From Epichloe hybrida (Eukaryota > Ascomycota > Sordariomycetes > Hypocreales > Clavicipitaceae), in contig JAFEKR010000001.1 in NCBI GenBank assembly GCA_019022495.1, positions 4,030,001-4,094,000 on the forward strand: a stretch of DNA of 64,000 nucleotides. Direction: 5' to 3'. How positions within the stretch are numbered: the first letter of the stretch is position 1; every line of letters starts with the position of its first letter. The notes under the pieces were generated by a model that saw nothing but the letters and a program-made list of their open reading frames with translations, was not told the origin of the DNA and did not search any database. Of the stretch, positions 56,307 to 64,000 are shown in pieces. Position numbers and translations under genes: made by a program.

Positions 56307-58058
56307 TTACCAACCACCGTCTGCCACGGCAGCAGTTTCCGTGTTTCCATCACCAGAAGGCCAGGAAGAATCGCCGCCGTTGGCATTCGAGCTGTCACCA
56401 GCTTGACCGAAGCCATCGTCCTCTTCCACAAGAGGCTCTTTACAGCGCACCTTGGTATGTCCGTACTGCTGGCAGTTGGAGCATTGCACTTTGCTCCCTG
56501 TGGTAAGGTTAGTATTGGTCGATTTTTTACGTTTTCAAAAACTGCGAGAATACGTACAGTCCTTCGGTTCTGGACAATCTCGACTGAAGTGCCCAGTTTT
56601 CTCGCAATTGCGACAGGTAACGTTGTCCATGTTGCGTGGTTCTTCGCATTCTTTGGCCATATGGCCTTCTTGGCCGCAGTTGCGACACCCCCGACCACCA
56701 CCTTGTGGGCAGTCCTTGGAAAAATGTCCCTCTACGAAGAATCAGCAATCTTCCTTCGTGGCAAGAGTCGGGCATAACTTACTCTCACCGCATTTACGGC
56801 ATTCTACATTGTCCATGTTAGGTGGTTCCTCGCAATCCGAGGCTCGATGACCAGATTTGCTGATCGTGTTAGCGAACTACTTAAAACACTGCAGATCTGC
56901 AACCACTCGTCATGACACATACCCGCAGTTTCTACAGGCAAACTTGTCCACACGGGGCTCGGGACCTAAGGGTGACATGTCAGCCTGGATTTATCAAATA
57001 AAAGGAAGAGAGTGAAGAAACCCCACAGTCACGGAGACGATGTCCTTCAGCACCACAGTTGGAGCAAGAAATAGCAGGCTGCGCATTGTCTTCTGCCCTC
57101 TCCTGCGTGCAAAACTTGGCGCCGTGTCCCAGCTCACCACAGTTGTGGCAGCGTCTCTGACCGCTATCGACAATCTCACCAGCATCTTCCAGTCGGTTGA
57201 GAATTTCCTCGCGGGACTTGGGCCAAGACTCAATCTCACGCGGGCGCTCTGGCTTCTCAGAAAAGCGATAAGAGATGGAATATTTCTTGCCAGTATTTCC
57301 CTGAAGATCCATGTTGGTGAATACGTTCACTAGCTGACGTTCCGATGCAATCAACCAAAGGTTGACACCTTCGTCAATGAACATTGTCTGCAGTTGGTGG
57401 TAATTCACGTCACCCCCAACAGCCTTGACATACTCTTGGACACCTTCCTTGACATCATCAACATCGCGCTCCGACGCTGCGATTTTGATCTTGGCCAAGG
57501 CATCGTCAGGACTGACGTCCGCAACATGATCTCTGTTGATCACTCGGGCGTTCTCGCAGTTCTTTCGCATATGTCCTGCCCATAATTAGCCACAGAAATG
57601 ATATGTCCTCTCTACTATAATTGAACAAAGAATACCTTCTTCACCACAGTTGTCACAGACCATGGGCGGTTTCTGGGGACAGTCTCGAATGACATGACCT
57701 TCCTCCTTGCAGTAACGGCAAGATGTGTCTCGTGGGGTAGGGCAATCGGCAACACGATGACTTTTTTGAGGTTAGCTTCAATATAATCACTTGTATTCGG
57801 CGGTTGACCAACCCAGTTTCTCCGCAGTTGAAACACTTGTCATTGTCCGAACCGTCGTTGCCCTGCTCAGTATGCTGGTTCGGGCAGTTCGCCTCTTCAT
57901 GCCTAGCAGAGCCGTCAGCTTTCACAGATATCGGCAAGTTGTATAATCACTCACCCTTCCTGACTGCAGGCTGTGCAAGTGACTGCAGGCTGGTTCCACG
58001 AGGGATCGTTCCCCTGGGTCGCTCCCCAGTTGTCAGTGGTCGTTCCCCAATCACCCAT
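56307..58058 (-). CDS. Nucleic-acid-binding protein with eleven CCHC zinc knuckles
   Basis: Eight exons, 58058-57955, 57902-57813, 57760-57636, 57575-57027, 56965-56923, 56859-56783, 56731-56558 and 56497-56307, give 450 residues with all phases consistent. Eleven C-X2-C-X4-H-X4-C knuckles are visible, from CTACSQEGHEEANC through CFNCGETGHRVADC to CSNCQQYGHTKVRC. The first four and last seven are separated by a domain of about 130 residues without knuckles (ADVSPDDALAKIKIAASERD to EEILNRLEDAGEIVD). Knuckle arrays of this kind (CNBP, yeast Gis2, fission yeast Byr3) bind single-stranded RNA or DNA and act in translation and mRNA control. The extra domain and knuckle number exceed those proteins (about seven). 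I do not assign a symbol. The C-terminus is a Ser/Asn/Gly-rich tail. Confidence 0.9.
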
Positions 58059-58592
58059 CTTGTGTTAAGCCTGTCAAGCGTGTTGGTCGTGGGGGAGGAG
58101 TCAGAAAGGACGAAAACAATGCACCCAACGGGCAAATACCAACTGACTATCTGGTAGATTTGAAATGAGGAAATGAAAGGGAACAGATTTGAGAGAAAAG
58201 AAAAGTGGGCGACGTTAACAGAAGGTGCCAGCTGTATTCTGGCTGTGGCAGATGTGACGGCTGTCAACACCATAGCAAAAGATTGAATACAGCTGTCAAC
58301 AATGAACATGGCGACACTGCCACCCTGTGTGCGGCTCGAGTCCGCAAGTTCACATGGTCTTTCTTATCAAAGCGAGATGCATTTTTTCTAGAGTCTGATC
58401 ATCAAATAGATACTAAAGTGCGGGAGCAGGGTAGAGCACGTTTCATATGATTTAGCTGCTGACTGACCACCACATGCATGGATTATTTGTATACAAATGC
58501 AAATACTTGAACCCCAACGCCGGCATTTCCTTTTTCCCGTTAGGCCTATCATTTCCTGGCCTAGGGCGTCAGACTCGATCAACCATCTATTG
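58059..58592. other. Promoter of the zinc-knuckle gene and kex1 3' region
   Basis: This 534-bp spacer between two minus-strand genes has no supported frame. Confidence 0.5.
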
Positions 58593-60679
58593 TTACAATT
58601 CTGACTTGTTGCTGGTACCTGCTTGGGTCCTCTCGCCACCTTGCTCGTTTTCCTCATCGTCGTCGTCACTGTCATCTCCAATGCTGTACTTGGCCTCGTT
58701 CCGGCCAATTGATTCCTGAAGTGGGATATTGTCAATCGTGGTTTCATCGAATGCAGCGGCTTCAAGATCGCCGCCACGCTGGCGGTCATGGAATGCCGCA
58801 AGCCCAGTTCTCGACTGGCCTGCCGCCTCCTCGCCCCTCAAAGCGGTGTAGGCAGCGCCTCTGCGTCGGCGACGCCAAATAAAGACACCCCATGCCACCG
58901 CAGCGATAATCACAATACCAAGTACTACCTCCCCAGACCGCCGGTACGCATGCCATTTCGCATCGTCGAGCTTCTTGTTTGTCTCCTCTTGTTGATGATG
59001 TGTTTTGTTGATCGCGCCGCCAACAGAGGTATCCGGGCCCTTTTCGCCATCAATCAGGCTGTGTGAAGGGATCCCACCAACATTGCTAATGTCGATTTTC
59101 ATAAAGCGGTCCAACATGTCTCGAGAGCGTCGTGGGTAGTCGAACGGGACCATGTGTGAGGCATTGTTGAAGAGAACATAAGTCAGGTTGCGCGCTTCCT
59201 GCCAGAACCCCGCATTCTCACCCTCAAAGGTCCATTGTCTCCGAGGCGCCCAGTTTCCCGGTGTGACCTCGAATCCTCTGCCCCCATTCCACTCCAAGTT
59301 GGCGATGAGCTGCTCTGTACCAACGTGGTTGCAAATAAGGTCTTCCGCGCCAGAAAACAGAAGCACTTCTAAATGCTTAAGAATATCAGGGAACAAATAA
59401 ATGGATGATGTAGAATTGATGTTCTTAAAAGCAGCATGGACGTGGGTGTTGCACTCTTTCCAGCCCGTATTGCGCTGTCTGTTCAAATTCAAAGCTTGAA
59501 TGACTGACGGCTGTCGTAAATAGGGCTTAAGATCTTTCAAATCCGGGGGCCAGTTCATGCCACAGGAAGAGTAGGAGTCTCTGAGCCGTACATCATACAT
59601 GTTGATGCATTCCTGGTCGCCAGAGCCTTGTCTAGTGAGATCCAGGATCTTCTGAAGGATGCCATCGCATTCAGGGTAATCGACAAGTCCGGGATTCGTG
59701 GAAAGCGCCTTATCGCAGATCCTCTGCAAATGTTGCACTTGCTGGGCCTTGTCTGAACCTTTCTCAAGAAGTCCCTTTTGGAGACTGAACTTCAGGTACG
59801 AATCAGCTTGGTCTCGAGCGGAGATCCACCCATTGCCGATGAGAAGACCCTGAAGACTCCATTTTTCGGCCGGCTCTTTCTGCGCGTTGCGATCGAGGAT
59901 TGCTTTAGCGATGTACGGAATGTGCTGTCCTGCATATGACTCTCCCGCGATGTAGATCTAGCGATCGGTTAGATTGATCAATTGACACAAGAGGTTTCCA
60001 ACTTTGCCGTCCACACACTTACATCATCGTATTCATATTCGGGAAATATTTTGAAGAATTTCTCCATAAATATGATAAACTGATCGGCCATGCCTTTCAA
60101 CCCATGGACATAATTGTTGGTATCGACATAACTGTAGCCAGTCCCAACGGGGTTATCCACGAAGAGCAGATTTGCAAATTCGTTCCAGGAACCATTATTC
60201 ACCCCCAGCGTCATGTCCTGCCTGACCCTGTAAGGGCCAATTTCCATCAAGGCACCATCCTCAGAGCTACACCCAGGGCCGCCGTTCAACCATATGACGG
60301 TTCGCTGCCGGTCCGCAATATGCCGATTTTGAAAATGCCAGAAGAACAAGTTGCCATTGACCTCTTTTGCGACCTCGATGTGACTGTGTACCCCCCGGAG
60401 GTTAGGTTAGCTTTCTCCCCAGCTTGTATTGGCCCAGCCACGCGCCCTCGCAAAGCACTGGGCGCATCTTGGACTTTCTCACCGCGGACAGTGATATGAC
60501 AAGGACACTTACCCAGCATGCATCTTGATTGGAGCAGCATCTTTAGGCAGGCCAGGTAGATTGTGAACGTAGTAATCGGCGGCACACTTTTCGGCAGCAG
60601 CGGCGGTGGCCGGCCAGAGCGCCAGCACGGCCAGGAGCTGGCATAATTTGGCCACAGACCAGGAGGACCAAGGAGCCAT
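58593..60679 (-). CDS. kex1: Pheromone-processing carboxypeptidase Kex1
   Basis: Three exons, 60679-60513, 60383-60023 and 59957-58593, give 630 residues. A signal peptide (to about residue 27, ending ATAAAA) is followed by [11 protein letters not shown], then the peptidase S10 domain: [15 protein letters not shown], the nucleophile in [11 protein letters not shown] (Ser183), Asp382 in SGAEDLICN and His444 in [15 protein letters not shown] Ser/Lys-rich neck precedes one transmembrane span (about 520-537, [18 protein letters not shown]), a stop-transfer RRRRRG and an acidic tail ([11 protein letters not shown]). Kex1 is a Golgi membrane serine carboxypeptidase that trims C-terminal Lys/Arg left by Kex2 from secreted precursors, including alpha-pheromone. 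The length matches fungal Kex1 (about 610-640). All catalytic residues are present. Confidence 0.96.
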
Positions 60680-61733
60680 GGTCGGCGAAGATGTGCCGCA
60701 AAGCCCCGAGGGCCTGGGGACGAGGGAACTTGCGCCAAAGGATTAAGGAAGTAGGCAATTCGGTTCGTCTGCGTAAGTGTCAAATAATGGAAGATGAAAC
60801 GCTAGGGGAGGCCAGGCCAAGGCCAGATGGATGCAGCAAGGTGTATACTTGATGCAGAGCGATGGAATCCGCCCACTGGCGATGACACTGGCTCGTGGTT
60901 GTGGTAGAGGCGATGTGGCTTGTCGGGGGCTGTTGGCGCGTGATGTCGTAAGCAACGCTGGGCTAGAGCCGCCATCCACGGAGCCGTGCGGCTGACTGGA
61001 GCTATTCAAACACCACAGGAGATAATAGCAGGAGTAACGCACCAGCAACGCACCAGCAACGCACCAGCAACGCATCAGCGACGCGGCATTTCACGAATCC
61101 CAGCGAAGCCAAAGCAATGCGGACGTATGTATACGGTCTACATTTAACGGATGGAATGTGGCGCGCCCGGCCCTTGGAGACCCGTTGAGGTGGCGAGTGG
61201 ATTACGTAATAAAAAGGGCATTCAGTTCGAACCCCTGTGCGCATGTCTGGTTGCGCGCGACGTCGGCAATTCGCCACCTTATTATTGCCCAAAATCTTGA
61301 TCTATAATCAATCCATAAGTCAGAGCTGCATGAACAAACCTTGAAAGCTACATGTATATTCCCTTCCATTTTCCCAAGGATACCAGCTCGTGGACAGAAA
61401 TCACCGCAGTAGGCAGTCTATAATAGTTGTTACATGGATCCCATTGACTTGACTTGTACCACCACGCACCACCTGCCAAGTGCCCACCACTCACTGACTC
61501 CCATGGCCCAAGCCAGAGGTTTGATTCGACCTCACACATGTCGAATTTTCCCACTCCCTCTGCGCTCCCCGCCAGCCTCGTGACAAGGTCCCGGATTCAG
61601 CGTACCCAAAGCATTTCCATCTTTCTCGCAACCTAGCCGATTCGTATCTCCGTCTTAAACACCCTAATTTCCTCCTTCCCCGGACAGAATCGGGTTTCAA
61701 ACATATCCGGCCCCAGAGTACTAATCGCCCACC
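60680..61733. promoter_or_regulatory. Divergent promoter region between kex1 and sfm1
   Basis: This 1,054-bp region lies between the start codons of kex1 (-) and sfm1 (+). It contains four tandem 11-bp units at 61036-61079. Frames on the minus strand here (60743-61075, 61491-61766) are not supported as genes. Confidence 0.5.
61036..61079. repeat. Four tandem 11-bp units AACGCACCAGC
   Basis: Three identical copies and a fourth with one substitution, about 360 bp upstream of the kex1 start codon. It may be a clustered factor-binding site or simple slippage. Confidence 0.75.
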
Positions 61734-62732
61734 ATGCCAGCCGGCAAGACCTTCATCGTCGAACACTTGGATCCCGAACTGGGGCCGTGGTCAGAGCTAG
61801 AATACATTGCCATCGCAAAGGAAACCAAAGATTCACATGGAACCTTCATCCTGTCCAGTCTACCGGCCAAGTTCAGGGTCCCTGCTGCCTTGAACGGTAT
61901 CTCGGCGTTTACACCTGAACATCGCGGGTGGAGGAGCTGTACGCAGGGAACAAGGATAAGGTGTGCTTGTTAGATCCGTCTGCTGCGAAGGATCTCTCAC
62001 CGGAGGACGGAAATACTTTTGATGCTTTCTTGTTTGGTGGTATTTTGGGTTCGTCCCCCCCCCCGGGAACCTTTGTTTATATTGGTTTCTTCCCCCCTCC
62101 CTTGCCCTTTTTGGGTTTTAATGTGAGGAAATGAGCAAATTCCCATGACTGACTTGACTGATAAATTATTTCATCCAGGTGATGATCCCCCTAGAGGTTT
62201 GTCTCCCCCTCTCGCCCCCCCTGAATATATTGGAAAAACATGGAGGCGGAACAAAATTAGGAAGGGAGTCCAGGTTTTTGTGACTAATCGTGTTGTAGAT
62301 CGAACATCTGAGTTGAGAAAGAAGGGGTTCGAAGGTCGAAGATTGGGACCCAAGCAAATGACAACTGACACTGCGGTGCGAGTCACTCGCATGGTTGTCC
62401 AAGACACAAGTACGTGTCTCTTCCGCGTCTACATCTTCCACGGGATATCTCTAGTTGTCATACTGACGAGCACGAACAGTCCCCTTGGAAAAAGTTCCTC
62501 ACGTCGATTTCCCCGAGCTCAAATTCAATGAGCACGAAAGCACACAGATGCCATTCCGTTACGTGACGGACAGGGAAGGCAAGCCCATCATGCCAGAGGT
62601 AAGGAAGTCACATCTCCGGTGTTTTCATGACAAGAAAATATCCGATTACTAAAGTAAACTATCGGGGAACCATAGGGAATGAAGGAACTGATACAGAAGG
62701 ATGCCGATAAGGCCATAGATGATTTGTTTTAG
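61734..62732 (+). CDS. sfm1: SPOUT protein arginine methyltransferase Sfm1, with an apparent -1 frameshift
   Basis: Five exons, 61734-62048, 62179-62196 (18-nt microexon), 62299-62409, 62480-62598 and 62676-62732. The product matches Sfm1/DUF431: FIVEHLDPELGPWSELEY, VCLLDPSAAKDLSPEDG, FLFGGILG-DDPPR-DRTSELRKKGFEG, RRLGPKQMTTDTAVRVTR, MPFRYVTDREGKPIMPEG and the ending KELIQKDADKAIDDLF. Sfm1 is the SPOUT-fold enzyme that methylates an arginine of ribosomal protein Rps3. Exon 1 has a one-base deficit: the frame ends after TPEHRG and resumes with VEELYAGNKDK at about 61925-61930, inside CGCGGGTGG. Every other junction is in phase. The break is either a sequencing or assembly error or a real inactivating deletion; the perfect conservation elsewhere favours error or a very recent loss. 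Expected length is about 206 residues. Confidence 0.88.
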
Positions 62733-64000
62733 AAGCATCATTAATCCTCAGAAGGAAAATAAAGAGTATATCAGAGTAAGAAACGACTTTCCCATGCGCT
62801 ATTCCCAAGGTGTTTAATATGCAATCCATTCGTTCTCGTGTTGAACAGTCCTTGAGCCAACCAATAATCAACTTATCAACATGCGACTATCTGTTCAAGA
62901 TCAACGGACGATACTTCCTAGCTTACGACTTCCCGTAATTAGAACACACCAGGGCCGAGTCCTACGTAATACCATTTCCTGCTACCCTACATGTAAATCC
63001 GCGCTCTCATCCCTCGCGAATGGAGAACCCCCCAAAAACTTGGGATATGCCCATCTTCTAAACAGGCAACCTCATTGCCATGCATACCACCGCCCCCATG
63101 TGCAGACCTCACACAAGGCCACGGTTACACTTGAACACAATGCCACCTATGTGAGAGACCAAAAATGAAGGTACACCATGCAACAGCCAGGCATACGAAG
63201 AGTTGAACAGGGAGACTAAAATAAAATGTCCGACGCATACGTGCATGTTGATTTTCCAAGGCGCACTTGCATCCATTGCAGCACAACGCATGTCTGTGCT
63301 TGGTATTCCAATTTCGTCATTGGCGCGACGCCTCCTGGGCTGAAATTACGTTCCATGCCTATTACGAGGGCGTCAGATCCAAATCGTAGGCAGGGTCATG
63401 TATTCAACAAGGGGTGTTCCAGTTTCGTCGATTCTGAAACCTCGTCTTTGCTCGAGGAGCCGGGGGGACTCCTCAGTCTGTGTTTTCAAAACAATTGCTC
63501 AGCAACACAGCGGAAGAGTTTCACTCTCGCAGCACTGTTTTCACGGTATGGAGCGAACGTGCGGGATATTAGGGAGGGGAGAGGGGAAAAAAAAAAGCGC
63601 ACAGAACGGAACAGGGCGGCAAGGGTGGGTAGCGACAGACTTTTTGTCACGGCCGACCACTTGTCACAGTAGGTTCAACGATTCCAACCGTGGGTTGTTC
63701 CTCAACGGGGTTTGAATTATCGAATTATCGGATTAGGGCATCCCGCGCGACATGGCCACCCCCTTGCAGGAACAATGTATAGAAAGGAACTAACATGTAC
63801 GGAGTACGGACTAATATCTGGGACACTGATTTACTGTCTGCCCTTTCCCCTGCCATGAGAGACGACAAGGGCCGAGATTGGACGATAACAATCAAGGGAG
63901 AAAATGCTTGCCCGGTGTACTGTATGCCACCGGTATATACATATAAAACCTTGGCATAATGGAATGATATGCAAGTTCACGACCAAGGACTCTCTCTGGT
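62733..64000. other. Right-hand end, no gene seen
   Basis: The sfm1 3' region is followed by about 1.2 kb with no frame I can support (62881-63168 and 63226-63715 look random). A TATATAAAAC-like box lies near 63938-63950, close to the window edge, and may belong to a gene beyond it. An exact TACGGAGTA lies at 63798-63806. Confidence 0.45.

Noticed and set aside
61185..61260. tRNA-like A box (TGGCGAGTGG) and B box (GTTCGAACC)
   Set aside because: The flanking bases cannot form an acceptor stem, and the T-stem has mismatches; no cloverleaf is possible.
61900..61935. A short intron explaining the sfm1 frameshift
   Set aside because: The only GT...AG pair (about 37 nt) is too short and would remove conserved residues without restoring a sensible junction.

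Overview
This window comes from the nuclear genome of a filamentous ascomycete (Pezizomycotina, probably Sordariomycetes; the order cannot be fixed by eye). Genes have short GT-AG introns. They encode clear fungal orthologues (Erv25, Kex1, Sdh5, Dsn1/Mis13, an Atf1-type bZIP factor, U1-C, Sfm1). A large block is rewritten by C-to-T/G-to-A changes typical of repeat-induced point mutation (RIP).

Layout. Bases 1 to about 21,045 are an AT-rich, TpA-rich, gene-free tract. Three Ty1/copia-type retrotransposons are nested inside one another there, all coding on the minus strand: A (404-20375) contains B (6502-19667), which contains C (10588-17369). Each keeps two equal-length LTRs and a perfect 5-bp target-site duplication. 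Just outside the tract is an almost unmutated solo LTR of a related family in the opposite orientation (21353-21610). An F-box-like gene and a GPI-anchored wall-type protein gene follow. Next is a broken Ty3/gypsy element (25518-34389) with 127-bp LTRs and three hairpin-forming repeats in its pol region. A gene-poor stretch with a 24-T run and a Tc1/mariner-type MITE (37052-37289) leads into the gene-rich half.

The gene-rich half (38-63 kb) holds a 1067-residue disordered protein, U1 snRNP C and Erv25 from a shared divergent promoter, the succinate dehydrogenase assembly factor Sdh5, the kinetochore protein Dsn1, an Atf1-like stress bZIP factor with a polyglutamine tract, a GST-fold protein, a protein with eleven CCHC zinc knuckles, the carboxypeptidase Kex1, and the SPOUT arginine methyltransferase Sfm1 (with one apparent frameshift and an 18-nt microexon). 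These are dispersed housekeeping genes with no operon-like logic and no secondary-metabolite cluster. Exon structures were worked out by hand from splice signals and reading phase; all exon sums are multiples of three except Sfm1.

The most unusual signal is in the nested LTR pairs. In every pair the outer half of each LTR is less mutated than the inner half, and the switch lies at the LTR midpoint. A mutation process that fades towards the edges of each repeat predicts exactly this.
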